DNA from: Phenylobacterium sp.
Lineage (GTDB): Bacteria; Pseudomonadota; Alphaproteobacteria; Caulobacterales; Caulobacteraceae
Length of the DNA: 64,000 bases
Reading direction: 5' to 3'
Assembly: GCF_019636135.1 (NCBI RefSeq)
Contig: NZ_JAHBYD010000004.1
Span: 62,001-126,000 of the forward strand
Shown here: in pieces, positions 1 to 8,406 of the stretch
Position numbering within the stretch: the stretch's first letter is position 1
Layout of the letters: the number at the start of each line of letters is the position of its first letter
Notes under the pieces: generated by a model
The model's database searches: none
Told to the model about the DNA's origin: nothing
What the model saw: the letters and a program-made list of their open reading frames with translations, nothing else
Program-made: the position numbers and the translations under genes

Positions 1-1
1 G

Positions 2-427
2 TTCGGCGCCGGGTTCGGCGGCTTCGCCGGCATCGGCTACGCCAAGGGCGACAGCTACACCCCGGCCAAGGCGCCGCTGGATTCGGTCGATCCGGTGAAG
101 GTGAGCGCGGGCGTGAGCTGGCGTGCGCCCGACGGCCGGTTCGGCGGCGAACTGGCGGCCGTGCATTCCGAGCGCAAAGCGGCGAGCCGGATCGCGGTCG
201 CCTGCGCCCCCTCGTGCTATCGGCCGGGCGCCTTCACGGTCTTCGACGTCACCGCCTTCTGGAAGGTGACCGACGACGTCACCGTCCGCGGCGGCCTCTT
301 CAACCTGACCGACGAGAAATACGCCTACTGGAGCGACGTTCGAGGGCTATCCTCCACCGCCGTCAGCCGCGACGCCTACACCCAGCCCGGGCGGAACGTC
401 TCCGTCTCGCTGACCTACGACTTCTGA
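2..427 (+). CDS. TonB-dependent receptor, C-terminal part (5' end outside window)
   Basis: The frame is open from base 2 and ends at a TGA overlapping the next gene. The 141 residues show alternating beta-strand patterning, a late 'NLTDEKYAYWSD' motif and a terminal 'LTYDF'. A terminal aromatic residue and the phrase 'FNLTDEKY' are typical of TonB-dependent outer-membrane receptors, whose barrels take up iron chelates, haem or other ligands using TonB energy. The plug domain lies upstream, so the ligand cannot be read here. The next gene (DUF6607) overlaps by one base, and I recall that family sitting beside haem-type receptors, so haem or haem-protein uptake is a reasonable but unproven guess. 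Confidence 0.85.
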   Translation, partial: FGAGFGGFAGIGYAKGDSYTPAKAPLDSVDPVKVSAGVSWRAPDGRFGGELAAVHSERKAASRIAVACAPSCYRPGAFTVFDVTAFWKVTDDVTVRGGLFNLTDEKYAYWSDVRGLSSTAVSRDAYTQPGRNVSVSLTYDF

Positions 428-1410
428 TGGACATGGCCATGACCGCTTCCCGCCGCACCTGCCTCGCCCTCACCGCCGCATTCGCGGTGACCTACGCCCT
501 GCCGGCCGCCGCCGCGGGCAAGCCGCCCGAGCAGGACCGCGCCTCGATCCTGGCGATGGCGGGGGACTACAAGGTCCGCTTCGACATGCGCGAGACCGTG
601 CCGTTCGTCAGCGACTACAAGCCGCTCGAGCCGAAGCGCAGCGGCGGCTACGAGTCGGTCCGCGTGATCGAGGACCGCGGCGACTTCATCAGCCTGCAGC
701 ACATGCTGGTGGTCGAGGGCGAGGACAAGAAGCCGGTCGTGGTGAAGCACTGGCGCCAGGACTGGACGTTCCAGCCGGCCAGGGTGGTGGTCTATGAGAG
801 CGCCGGCCGCTGGGTGCTGAAGGCCGTGCCGGCTGCGCAGCGCAATGGCGCCTGGTCGCAGACGGTCTGGCAGACCGACGATTCCCCGCGCTACGGCGGC
901 GTCGGCAAGTGGGCCTACGACCACGGCGTGGCCCGCTGGCAGAGCGACGAGACGCTGCGGCCGCTGGCCCGGCGCGACGCGGTGCGACACCCGATCTACA
1001 CTTGGTACGTGGGCGTCAACCGCCACGCGCTGACGCCGACCGGCTGGGTGCATGAGCAGGACAACGCCAAGGTGGGCGAGCGCGACGGCAAGCCCGTCAC
1101 CTACGTCCACGAGGTGGTGGTCAACACCTACGAGAAGTTCAACGGCTACCCGGTGGCGGCGGCCGACGACTACTGGGCCAGGACCAAGGGCTACTGGGCC
1201 GACGTGCGGACGGCCTGGGACGCGGCGATCGCCAAGGACGGCGGCGTGCGCGTGACCGAGGAGGCGCAGAACGGGTCGGTGACGGGCCCGAAGCTGATGG
1301 GCCTGGCCGACGAGATCGCCGAGGGCAAGATGGACGTCGCCAAGGCCTCGGCCGAGGCGAAGGCCCTGATCGCCGGCGCGGAAAAGGCCCGCCCCCTGGC
1401 GTCGCGGTAG
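427..1410 (+). CDS. DUF6607 family exported protein, receptor partner
   Basis: A 327-residue protein begins with an ATG sharing one base with the receptor stop (TGATG), which indicates translational coupling. Met codons at 433 and 439 are alternative starts. Residues 1-30 form a signal peptide (basic start, hydrophobic core, 'ALPAAAAG' cleavage region), so the product is probably periplasmic. The mature part is rich in Trp and Tyr ('WRQDWTFQPARVVVYE', 'HPIYTWYVGVNRHAL'), a pattern I associate with DUF6607. The family has no established biochemical role that I know of. Its tight linkage to the receptor suggests a part in ligand handling. Recognition is from memory of family patterns and not from a search. 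Confidence 0.72.
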   Translation: MDMAMTASRRTCLALTAAFAVTYALPAAAAGKPPEQDRASILAMAGDYKVRFDMRETVPFVSDYKPLEPKRSGGYESVRVIEDRGDFISLQHMLVVEGEDKKPVVVKHWRQDWTFQPARVVVYESAGRWVLKAVPAAQRNGAWSQTVWQTDDSPRYGGVGKWAYDHGVARWQSDETLRPLARRDAVRHPIYTWYVGVNRHALTPTGWVHEQDNAKVGERDGKPVTYVHEVVVNTYEKFNGYPVAAADDYWARTKGYWADVRTAWDAAIAKDGGVRVTEEAQNGSVTGPKLMGLADEIAEGKMDVAKASAEAKALIAGAEKARPLASR

Positions 1411-1411
1411 A

Positions 1412-1611
1412 CTCCTCTCCCCCGAGCGCCGCAGGCGCGAAGAGAGGGAGAGGGCAGGGAGAGGGCGGCTCGGCTTGCCAGATGCCGGGCGGTTCCTCGA
1501 TGATCCTCGGGCAGCCGCCCGGGAAGCTCCCAGGGCGGCGCCGCCCTCTCCCTACCCTCTCCCTCTCCGTTCGCTCCGCTCTCGGGGGGCGAGGCGATCG
1601 GCCAGCGCCAA
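1412..1611. repeat. Paired GAGAGGGAGAGGG palindromic repeats
   Basis: Between the DUF6607 stop and the VanZ-like gene lie two facing arms, 'CTCTCCCCCGAGCG' with 'GAAGAGAGGGAGAGGG' on the left and the near-mirror 'CCCTCTCCCTCTCCG' on the right. The same motif recurs at 15476-15540. The right arm runs into the 3' end of the VanZ-like gene and encodes its basic tail (RERSERRGRG). Confidence 0.7.
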
Positions 1612-1935
1612 CGGCGCCAGGGCGGCGGCGACGCCGGCGATGTTGGCGGCGACGTCCTTCCACTGGAACGTGCCCGAGACGAGGCCAAGGGCCTGCATGA
1701 GTTCGAAGCCCATGGCGACGCCCAGGAAGCCGGCGCCGATCAGCCATGGGCTGGCGCGGGGCAGCGAGGCGATGGTCAGGACCGTCAGCAGGTAGCCGTA
1801 GGCCACGTGCTCGACCACGTCGGCGGGCGGGGCGTTGCGCCGGGCGTCGTGGTGCGGGTCGATCGCGCCGGCGAAGGCGACGGCCAGAACGCCCAGGAGG
1901 GCGGCCCGGCCCGCCCAGGTGATCAGGGCCTGCAA
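1552..1935 (-). CDS. VanZ-like small membrane protein
   Basis: A 127-residue protein with three to four hydrophobic segments. It carries the family pattern of an Asp-rich loop after the first helix ('AIDPHHDARRN'), 'DVVEHVAYGYLLTVL', and the 'GFELMQALGLVSGTFQWKDVAANIAG' region in which E, Q, D and N are conserved in VanZ-like proteins. The function is unknown outside the vancomycin/teicoplanin context of VanZ. The only available start is TTG at 1935, one base after the htpX stop, so it is probably translated by coupling to htpX. The last ten residues (RERSERRGRG) come from an intergenic repeat, so the original C-terminus was probably altered when the repeat arrived. Confidence 0.7.
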   Translation of the reverse strand: MQALITWAGRAALLGVLAVAFAGAIDPHHDARRNAPPADVVEHVAYGYLLTVLTIASLPRASPWLIGAGFLGVAMGFELMQALGLVSGTFQWKDVAANIAGVAAALAPLALADRLAPRERSERRGRG

Positions 1936-1936
1936 C

Positions 1937-2863
1937 CTACGACCAGGGGCCGATGCGGCGGGCCTCGGCCGTGACCGGGACGGCCGTCTCGCGCCGGCCG
2001 CCCAGGCGGCGCGCGTGGCCCATCAGGGCCGCGACGCGGTTCTCCGTCGACGGGTGGGTCGAGAAGAGGCTGTCGGCGCCGCCGCCCGCCAGCGGGTTGA
2101 TGATGAACATGTGCGCCGTGGCCGGATTGCGCTCCGCGTCGGGGTTGACGTAGCCGCCGCGGGCGTAGGCGTCGATCTTCTGCAGCGCCGAGGCCAGCGC
2201 CTGCGGATCGCCCGACATCTCGGCGCCCTCGCGGTCGGCCTCGTACTCGCGGCCGCGGCTGATGGCCATCTGCACCAGGGCGGCGGCCATGGGGGCGACG
2301 ATCATCATCACGATCATGCCGACGATGCCGGTGGGCCGGCCTTCGCCGTCGCGGCCGCCGAACAGGAAGGCGAAGTTGGCGAGCGCGCCGATGGCGCCGG
2401 CGATGGTGGCCGTGATGGTCATGGTCAGCGTGTCGCGATGCTTCACGTGGGCGAGCTCGTGGGCCATCACGCCGCGGATCTCGCGGCGGTCCAGCATCCG
2501 CAGCAGGCCGCGGGTGGCGGCGACGGCGGCGTGGTCCGGGTCGCGGCCTGTGGCGAAGGCGTTGGGCTGGTCCTGGTCGATCACGTAGACGCGGGGCGCG
2601 GGCATGTTCGCGCAGGCGGCCAGTTCGTGGACGTCCTGCACATAGGCGCGGATCAGCGGCTCGGGATGGCCGGCGTCGACCTCGGTCGCGCGGTACATCG
2701 AGAGCACGATCCTGTCGGCGTTCCAGTAGCTGACGAGGTTCATGCCGCCCGCGAAGACCAGCGCAACGGCCATGCCGACCGCCCCGCCGACCACGTAGCC
2801 GACGCCCGCGAACAGGGCCGTCATCACGGCCAGCAACATGAAGGTGCGAAGGTGGTTGCGCAT
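1937..2863 (-). CDS. htpX: HtpX, membrane zinc metalloprotease of the heat-shock response
   Basis: A 308-residue M48 protease. Two N-terminal transmembrane helices ('[20 protein letters not shown]' and the following '[17 protein letters not shown]') precede the zinc-binding '[10 protein letters not shown]' (HExxH). Two more hydrophobic segments and the third ligand region ('[15 protein letters not shown]') follow. HtpX cleaves misfolded inner-membrane proteins and overlaps in role with FtsH. ATG 2863 fits the family's start ([11 protein letters not shown]); the open frame upstream to 2938 is probably untranslated. An inverted repeat and a CTTG element lie just upstream. The VanZ-like gene follows after one base. 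Confidence 0.93.
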   Translation of the reverse strand: MRNHLRTFMLLAVMTALFAGVGYVVGGAVGMAVALVFAGGMNLVSYWNADRIVLSMYRATEVDAGHPEPLIRAYVQDVHELAACANMPAPRVYVIDQDQPNAFATGRDPDHAAVAATRGLLRMLDRREIRGVMAHELAHVKHRDTLTMTITATIAGAIGALANFAFLFGGRDGEGRPTGIVGMIVMMIVAPMAAALVQMAISRGREYEADREGAEMSGDPQALASALQKIDAYARGGYVNPDAERNPATAHMFIINPLAGGGADSLFSTHPSTENRVAALMGHARRLGGRRETAVPVTAEARRIGPWS

Positions 2864-2884
2864 GGCCGGGAATATGGTCCCGCG

Positions 2885-2908
2885 CATACGCGTATACAAG
2901 CGCGTATG
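2885..2908 (-). promoter_or_regulatory. Inverted repeat and possible heat-shock promoter upstream of htpX
   Basis: An 8-bp perfect inverted repeat (CATACGCG...CGCGTATG, 8-nt spacer) sits 22 nt upstream of the htpX ATG. On the coding strand a CTTGTAT element is followed, after 13-15 nt, by GACCATATT, which recalls the sigma-32 pattern CTTGAAA / CCCCATNT. If used, this -10 would place transcription start almost at the ATG. The repeat is visible; the sigma-32 assignment is inference. Confidence 0.35.
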
Positions 2909-2974
2909 GAACGGTGAAATGTGCGAGAGGTGGGCCATCCTGATAGGCCGCGAAGCGGCGCCGTCCGATTCAGG

Positions 2975-3052
2975 GAACCGCGGAATACGCGGAATTGCGC
3001 GGAAGGAAGAAGGGCCTGCGCTTTCCGCGTCCTTCCGCGTATTCCGCGGTTC
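2975..3052. repeat. AACCGCGGAATACGCGGAA palindromic repeat, copy 1
   Basis: Left arm GAACCGCGGAATACGCGGAA and right arm TTCCGCGTATTCCGCGGTTC are exact reverse complements, separated by about 38 nt that contain further GGAAGGA / TCCTTCC pairing. It lies between htpX and the GGDEF/EAL gene. Near-identical copies are at 33456-33549 and 57407-57484, and a sequence variant is at 12304-12385. Confidence 0.85.
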
Positions 3053-3118
3053 TCAAATGACTGAGCCTCCGCTTTGCGGAGGCCCGAAGGATGGGCGCGG
3101 CGCCCTTATTTCGGGGTC

Positions 3119-4501
3119 CTAGCCCGCGACGGCCAGCCGGGGCGTGGGCGCGTTCTCCTCTCGCAGGAGCGTTTCCATGGCCTCGCCCGGCATGGGCTTG
3201 GCGAAGAAGTAGCCCTGCATGCGGTCGCAGCCGGCCGAGCGCAGGAAGAGCGCCTGGCCCTCGTCCTCGACGCCCTCGGCGGTGATCCGCACGCCCAGCG
3301 AGCGGGCGGCGTGGAGCATGGAGGCGATCAGCTTGGAGACCCGCGGGTCGCGGCCGATGCCGTCGATCAGCGAACGGTCCAGCTTCACCGTCTGGATCGG
3401 CAGGTGCATCAGCGCGCGCAGGTTGGAATAGCCGGTGCCGAAGTCGTCGAGCGCCACGCGCACGCCCTTGGCGGCCAGGCGCTCGATGTGCCGGCGCGCG
3501 AGGCCCAGGTCCGAGAGCAGGAAGGTCTCGGTGATCTCGACGCACAGCGCCGTGGCGGGCAGGTCGGTCTGCGCGAGGCGGCCGATCAGCTTGCGTGAGA
3601 AGCCGGGGTCGAGCAGGTCGCGCGGGCTGACGTTGCAGGCCACCAGCTCGATCCAGCCCTCGGCGACCCACGGCGCGGTCCGGGCGCAGGCGGCTTCGAA
3701 GACCGTCTCGTCGATCGCGCGGATCAGGCCCAGCTCCTCGGCCATCGGCACGAAGGCGGCGGGCGCGAGCAGGCCCTTTTCGGGGTGGTTCCAGCGGGCC
3801 AGGACCTCCACCCCGACCATGCGGCCGGTCATGGCGTCGACGATGGGCTGGAACCAGGGGACGATCTCGCCCGCCGGGATGGCCCGGCGAAGCTCGGCTT
3901 CGAGGGTCCGGCGATGCTCGCTCTCGGCGCGCAGCTCGGCGTCGAACGCCGACCAGGCGCGGCCGCCGCGGGCCTTGGCGCGGTAGAGGGCCATGTCGGC
4001 GAAACGTTGCAGGTCGGCCGCGTCGTGGGCGTCGCGCGGGAAGACCGCCACGCCGATCGAACCGCCGGGCGCGACCTGCCGGCCGTAGATCTCGGCGGGC
4101 TGGCTCAGGGCGGCGGCAAGGCGCTCGGCGCGGGCGGCCACGTCGGGGTTGTCGGAGATGACGGCGAACTCGTCGCCGCCGAGGCGGGCGATCAGCTCGC
4201 CGGGACCGGCGTCCTCGCGCAGCCGCCGGCCCAGGTCCGCCAGCAGCAGGTCGCCCGCATGGTGGCCCAGGCTGTCGTTCAGGCTCTTGAAGCGGTCGAG
4301 GTCGATGACGAAGAGGGCCACGCCGGCGCCGGTGTCGCGGGCGGCCTCCAGGCGCTCGCAGAGGCCCGAGGTGAAGGCGCCGCGGTTGACCAGGCCGGTG
4401 AGCGAGTCCGTCTGGGCCAGGCGCAACGTCATCGCGCGCTCCGCTTCCAGCTCGGCCACGCGCGCGGCAAGCTCGGCGAGACTGTTCGACGGGTGCGTCA
4501 A
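3119..4501 (-). CDS. GGDEF-EAL bifunctional cyclic-di-GMP protein
   Basis: A 460-residue protein. Residues 1-25 look like a short coiled coil. The GGDEF domain (about 25-185) has an intact 'LGGDEFAV' active site and 'DLDRFKSLNDSLGH'. The EAL domain (about 200-450) has 'EVLARW' (EVL in place of EAL), 'EITETFLL', 'DDFGTGYSNL', 'VKLDRSLI' and 'AEGVED', so the main metal-binding residues are present. Both diguanylate cyclase and phosphodiesterase activity are possible, and which dominates cannot be told. No sensor domain or transmembrane segment is seen, so it is probably cytosolic. The start at 4501 is TTG; ATG 4432, preceded by a purine-rich GGAAGCGGAG, is a good alternative. Confidence 0.92.
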   Translation of the reverse strand: MTHPSNSLAELAARVAELEAERAMTLRLAQTDSLTGLVNRGAFTSGLCERLEAARDTGAGVALFVIDLDRFKSLNDSLGHHAGDLLLADLGRRLREDAGPGELIARLGGDEFAVISDNPDVAARAERLAAALSQPAEIYGRQVAPGGSIGVAVFPRDAHDAADLQRFADMALYRAKARGGRAWSAFDAELRAESEHRRTLEAELRRAIPAGEIVPWFQPIVDAMTGRMVGVEVLARWNHPEKGLLAPAAFVPMAEELGLIRAIDETVFEAACARTAPWVAEGWIELVACNVSPRDLLDPGFSRKLIGRLAQTDLPATALCVEITETFLLSDLGLARRHIERLAAKGVRVALDDFGTGYSNLRALMHLPIQTVKLDRSLIDGIGRDPRVSKLIASMLHAARSLGVRITAEGVEDEGQALFLRSAGCDRMQGYFFAKPMPGEAMETLLREENAPTPRLAVAG

Positions 4502-4634
4502 GGGCGGAGCTGCGAAGGTCCAACTACAGCCTCGACCCTTGCCCCGACGAGCCTAACGCCGCATTGAGCGACACGGTTTACGGCCGTTAAGCCGCGCCCG
4601 GCCGCCCCAAAATGGGTACCTGTCCTTACCGCCC

Positions 4635-4664
4635 CCTCCCGCCATCGCTGCCGCGATGGGGAGG
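4635..4664. repeat. CCTCCCGCCATCGC hairpin, terminator-like
   Basis: CCTCCCGCCATCGC-TGCC-GCGATGGGGAGG forms a stem with one mismatch just downstream of the dicarboxylate carrier gene. The same module, as CCTCCCGCCACTGC-TGCC-GCAGTGGGGGAGG, appears at about 51850-51880, so it is a repeat and may also act as a transcript end. Confidence 0.5.
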
Positions 4665-4669
4665 CAAGG

Positions 4670-5917
4670 CTACGCCCGCGCCGTCTCCGGCTCGGGCTCC
4701 TGGATCTCGTTCTCCCACTTGGCCACGACCGCGCTGGCGACCGAGTTGCCGACGACGTTGGTGGCCGAGCGGCCCATGTCGAGCAGGTGGTCGACGGCCA
4801 GGATCAGCGCGATGCCGGCTTCGGGCAGGTCGAAGTAGGTGAGGGTGGCGGCGATCACCACCAGCGACGCCCGCGGCACGCCGGCCATGCCCTTCGACGT
4901 CACCATCAGCAGGCCCAGCATGGTGATCTGCTGGGCGATGGTCATCTCGATCCCGTAGACCTGCGCGATGAACAGGGTCGCGAAGGTGCAGTACATCATC
5001 GAGCCGTCGAGGTTGAACGAGTAGCCCAGCGGCAGGACGAAGCTGGCGACCTTGCGGCTGATGCCCCACTTCTGCAGCTCCTCCAGGGTGCGCGGGTAGG
5101 CGGCCTCCGACGACGCGGTGGAGAAGGCGAGCAGGGTCGGCGCGCGGATCTGGCCGATCAGCTTCAGCACCCGCGGGCCCGCGATGATCACCCCGGCGAG
5201 GATCAGGAGGCCCCACAGGATGGTCAGCGACAGGTAGAAGCCGCCGACGAACCGGGCATAGGTGAAGATCACCTCGATCCCGCGCGTCGCGATGGAGGCG
5301 GCCAGCGCGGCGAAGATGGCCAGCGGGGCCGTCTTCATGACGTAGCCGGTGACCTTCAACATGATCGCCGCGCCCTGCTCGACGGCGGTCAGCACGGCGG
5401 GCGCGCGGTCGTCGATCGCCGAGACCGCGGTGCCGACGAACACCGAGAAGACGACGATCTGCAGGATCTCGTTCCGGGCCATGGCGTCGAAGATCGACGA
5501 CGGCACCAGGTGGGTCACGAACTCGCGCAGGGTGAACTTCGACATGTCGACGGCCGTGGACGCCGCACCGGCGTCGGCGGTCTGGTGCAGCCCCACGCCG
5601 GGCTGCAGCAGGTGGACCATGACGAGGCCCAGGAGCAGCGAGACGATCGAGGCGCAGATGAACCAGAAGATGGTCTTCACGCCGACCCGGCCCACCTCCG
5701 AGGCGTCGCCCATGTGCGCGATGCCGGCCACCAGGGTGGTGAACACCAGTGGCGCGATGATCATCTTGATCAGCCGCAGGAAGATGTCGGTGACGATCGA
5801 GAGGTTGCCCGCCACCTCCTTCGCCTGCTCGGCGGAGAAGTTCACGTTGATCAGCCAGCCGGCCAGGACGCCGAGCACCATGGCGCCCACGACAAGCCAC
5901 GTGAAGAGACGGTTCAT
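4670..5917 (-). CDS. Dicarboxylate/amino acid:cation symporter (DAACS family)
   Basis: A 415-residue membrane protein with the DctA/GltP layout: about eight hydrophobic segments and two re-entrant loops. Diagnostic stretches are 'FLRLIKMIIAPLVFTTLV', the serine-rich first hairpin 'AFSTASSEAAYPRTLEEL', 'GYSFNLDGSMMY' and 'DHLLDMGRSATNVVGNS', which carry the cation and substrate contacts in this family. It imports C4-dicarboxylates or acidic amino acids with sodium or protons; the exact substrate cannot be assigned. ATG 5917 is preceded by CTGAGGT. The upstream open frame to 5989 is rejected because it adds a basic, non-membrane extension. It is divergent from amn. Confidence 0.9.
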   Translation of the reverse strand: MNRLFTWLVVGAMVLGVLAGWLINVNFSAEQAKEVAGNLSIVTDIFLRLIKMIIAPLVFTTLVAGIAHMGDASEVGRVGVKTIFWFICASIVSLLLGLVMVHLLQPGVGLHQTADAGAASTAVDMSKFTLREFVTHLVPSSIFDAMARNEILQIVVFSVFVGTAVSAIDDRAPAVLTAVEQGAAIMLKVTGYVMKTAPLAIFAALAASIATRGIEVIFTYARFVGGFYLSLTILWGLLILAGVIIAGPRVLKLIGQIRAPTLLAFSTASSEAAYPRTLEELQKWGISRKVASFVLPLGYSFNLDGSMMYCTFATLFIAQVYGIEMTIAQQITMLGLLMVTSKGMAGVPRASLVVIAATLTYFDLPEAGIALILAVDHLLDMGRSATNVVGNSVASAVVAKWENEIQEPEPETARA

Positions 5918-6019
5918 GCACACCTCAGGAGATTTCGGGGGCAGTTGTCGCCGGGAACCCGGGCTTCGTAAAGCGAACTGGATTCGCAAGCGTCACAAGC
6001 CGGCGCTATATAGCCCCCG

Positions 6020-7465
6020 ATGAAGAACCAGGAAGCGGCCGGCATCGTCGATCGGCTGGAGACCGAATACCGCAAGAGCGTCGAGAGTCTCCGAACCGCC
6101 CTCAAGTCATTCCTCGCCGGCGGCGCGCCGCCAGACCCCGCCACGCGGCAGGGCGGGGCCTACGTCTATCCGGAGCTGCGGCTGACCTGGCCGCCCGGCC
6201 TGCCCTACCCGCGGACCAGCCGCGCCTATGCGCGCATCCCCGCGCCCGGCCGCTATTCGGTGACGGTGACGCGGCCCGAGCTCTACCGCGACTACCTGGT
6301 CGAGCAGCTCAGCCTGCTGCGGGAGGACTTCGACATCGCGCTCGAGGTCGGCCGCTCCAACCAGGAGATCCCGTTCCCCTACGTGCTCGACCCGGCCGAC
6401 CTCGCCATGGCCGACGTCACCTCGCTGGAGATCGCCCGCCATTTCCCGACCACCGAGCTCGCCTACATCGGCGACGAGATCGCCGACGGCGCCTGGGTGG
6501 GGCTGGACGACGAGCCCCGGCCCCTGGCCCTGTTCGACGGCCTGCGCACCGACTTCTCGCTGGCGCGGCTCAGCCACTATTCGGGCACGCCGGCCGAACA
6601 CACACAGCAGTACATCCTCTTCACGAACTACCACCGCTACGTGGACGAGTTCGTCGCCTGGGGGTGCGAACAGATCAAGGCGGGCGGGCCCTACACCGCG
6701 CTGTCGGCGGCGGGCGGCGTCTACGTCACCGCCGAGACCCCCGATCCGGTGGCCGCCGTGGCCGCGGGCACGTGGCGCAAGCACCAGATGCCGGCCTACC
6801 ACCTGATGGCCCCGGGCCGGGCGGGCATCACCCTGGTGAACATCGGCGTCGGCCCCTCGAACGCCAAGACGGTCTGCGATCACCTGGCGGTGCTGCGGCC
6901 CCAGGGCTGGCTGATGATCGGCCACTGCGGCGGCCTGCGCGGCAGCCAGAAGATCGGCGACTACGTGCTCGCGCACGCCTACCTGCGCGACGACCATGTG
7001 CTGGACAAGGTGCTGCCGCCCGAGATCCCGATCCCGCCGCTGGCCGAGGTGCAGCTCGCGCTGAACGGGGCCGCCGAGCAGGTCACCGGCGAGACGGGCG
7101 ACGTGCTGAAGCGCCGCCTGCGCACCGGCACCGTGGTCTCGACCGACGACCGCAACTGGGAGCTCAAGTATTCGTCGAGCGCGCTCAGGTTCAACCAGAG
7201 CCGCGCCGTCGCCATCGACATGGAGAGCGCCACCATCGCGGCCCAGGGCTACCGGTTCCGGGTGCCCTACGGGACGCTGCTCTGCATCTCGGACAAGCCG
7301 CTGCACGGCGAGATCAAGCTGCCGGGGCAGGCCAACGCCTTCTACGACCGCGCCATCGCCCAGCACCTGCAGATCGGCATCGCCGCGGTCGACCTGCTGC
7401 GCCAGGAAGGCAGCCGCCTCCACTCGCGCAAGCTCCGCAGCTTCGACGAGCCGCCGTTCCGCTGA
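6020..7465 (+). CDS. amn: AMP nucleosidase
   Basis: A 481-residue protein that hydrolyses AMP to adenine and ribose 5-phosphate and so adjusts cellular AMP and purine salvage. The N-terminal half carries the AMP-nucleosidase-specific domain ('LFDGLRTDFSLARLSHYSGT', 'QQYILFTNYHRYVDEF'). The C-terminal half is a nucleoside-phosphorylase-like fold ('MIGHCGGLRGSQKIGDYV', 'AIDMESATIAAQGY', 'LCISDKPLHGEIK'). The 'DMES' acid and the 'SDKP' loop match the catalytic region of the family. Length fits the family. A TATATA lies about 10 nt before ATG 6020, close enough that the 5' leader may be very short. The gene runs divergently from the dicarboxylate carrier. Confidence 0.95.
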   Translation: MKNQEAAGIVDRLETEYRKSVESLRTALKSFLAGGAPPDPATRQGGAYVYPELRLTWPPGLPYPRTSRAYARIPAPGRYSVTVTRPELYRDYLVEQLSLLREDFDIALEVGRSNQEIPFPYVLDPADLAMADVTSLEIARHFPTTELAYIGDEIADGAWVGLDDEPRPLALFDGLRTDFSLARLSHYSGTPAEHTQQYILFTNYHRYVDEFVAWGCEQIKAGGPYTALSAAGGVYVTAETPDPVAAVAAGTWRKHQMPAYHLMAPGRAGITLVNIGVGPSNAKTVCDHLAVLRPQGWLMIGHCGGLRGSQKIGDYVLAHAYLRDDHVLDKVLPPEIPIPPLAEVQLALNGAAEQVTGETGDVLKRRLRTGTVVSTDDRNWELKYSSSALRFNQSRAVAIDMESATIAAQGYRFRVPYGTLLCISDKPLHGEIKLPGQANAFYDRAIAQHLQIGIAAVDLLRQEGSRLHSRKLRSFDEPPFR

Positions 7466-7474
7466 TCCCTCCCC

Positions 7475-7583
7475 CTAGAGCCTTCGGCGGTTCGCTTGAA
7501 CCGTCGAAGGCTCAAGACCTTTGCTTAAGAATAGACCATTCGGCTTCCCGACCTCGGACCTACCTAAGCGCCGAATGGTCTAG
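7475..7583. repeat. Two-hairpin CTAG-bounded element, copy A
   Basis: A 109-bp element starts and ends with CTAG. Hairpin 1 pairs 7478-7493 with 7498-7513 (16 bp, one G.T pair). Hairpin 2 pairs 7532-7544 with 7570-7582 (13 bp, perfect). Copy B at 37047-37156 is the reverse orientation, about 95 percent identical (5 substitutions, 1 indel), with 57 identical bases over hairpin 2. The terminal CTA is the stop codon of the phosphatase gene on the minus strand. Size and two-palindrome layout recall RIME elements of rhizobia, from memory. Confidence 0.9.
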
Positions 7584-8353
7584 GCCAGCAGCCTGTCGTG
7601 GATGCGCGCGCGGGTGTCGGCGCCGAGGCCCAGCGCCTGGCCCAGGTAGCCGTCGAGCGAGCCGTAGGTCTCGCGCATCACCCGGAACGATTCCTCCAGG
7701 TATTCCGGTTCGACCCGCATCGCGACCATGAGCGCGTCGTCCGTGGCGACGCGGCCGGTGCTTTCGCGGATGACTTCCCGGATCGTCGGCAGGCGCTTCT
7801 CGAGCCGCTCGGCGTCGTTGGTCAGCAGGTAGTCCTCGACGATGTCGTCGTCGTGGACGCCGGCGAGGTGGTGGGTCAGGGCGCAGGCGATGCCGGTGCG
7901 GTCCTTGCCCGCCGCGCAATGCACCAGGATCGCGCCCTCGGTGTCGGCCAGCGCCCGGAAGTAGCGGGTGTAGAGGTCGAGGTGGCGCTGCTGCAGCGGC
8001 GCCTTGCGGTAGTATTCCATCATGTAGTCGTGGAACGACTTCGCGGCCAGGTCCGAGCCCTGGATGAAGGTCAGCCACTCGTCGGCGGCTTCCTGGCCGA
8101 TGTCGTTGTCGATCACCTGGGCGGCGAAGCCGCTCCAGCGCCGGCTGGGCTGGCGCTCGCGCTCATTGGCCCGGCGCAGGTCGACGATCACCGCCAAGTT
8201 CATCGCCGCGAGCTTCTCGAGATCGGCGTCGGTCGCCCCGCCATGCCCCGCCGAGCGGTAGAGCAGCCCCGACTTCAGCCGCCGCGGCCCGGCCGCGTAG
8301 TCCCCGAAGTCCCGGAAGTTGTCGATGCCTTCGAAGGCGATGCGTCGGCTCAT
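7580..8353 (-). CDS. Tyrosine-protein phosphatase family protein
   Basis: A 257-residue protein with the phosphatase P-loop 'VHCAAGKDRTG' (Cx5R: Cys nucleophile and Arg) near residue 145. An N-terminal 'GIDNFRDFGDYA' motif (NxRDxG) and 'VDLRRANERE' are typical of the Y_phosphatase3 group, which includes atypical and lipid-active tyrosine phosphatases. The substrate is unknown and may be a protein or a phosphoinositide-like lipid. ATG 8353 starts at the conserved 'MSRRIAFEGIDNFRDFG'; the longer frame to 8479 is basic filler. Its TAG stop is the last triplet of the CTAG-bounded repeat, so the repeat probably set or restored this C-terminus. Confidence 0.88.
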   Translation of the reverse strand: MSRRIAFEGIDNFRDFGDYAAGPRRLKSGLLYRSAGHGGATDADLEKLAAMNLAVIVDLRRANERERQPSRRWSGFAAQVIDNDIGQEAADEWLTFIQGSDLAAKSFHDYMMEYYRKAPLQQRHLDLYTRYFRALADTEGAILVHCAAGKDRTGIACALTHHLAGVHDDDIVEDYLLTNDAERLEKRLPTIREVIRESTGRVATDDALMVAMRVEPEYLEESFRVMRETYGSLDGYLGQALGLGADTRARIHDRLLA

Positions 8354-8406
8354 GCGCAAGTGCTCTAGCGCGGATCGATGACGAGTTCGAGGCGCCTTCC
8401 TTCCCT

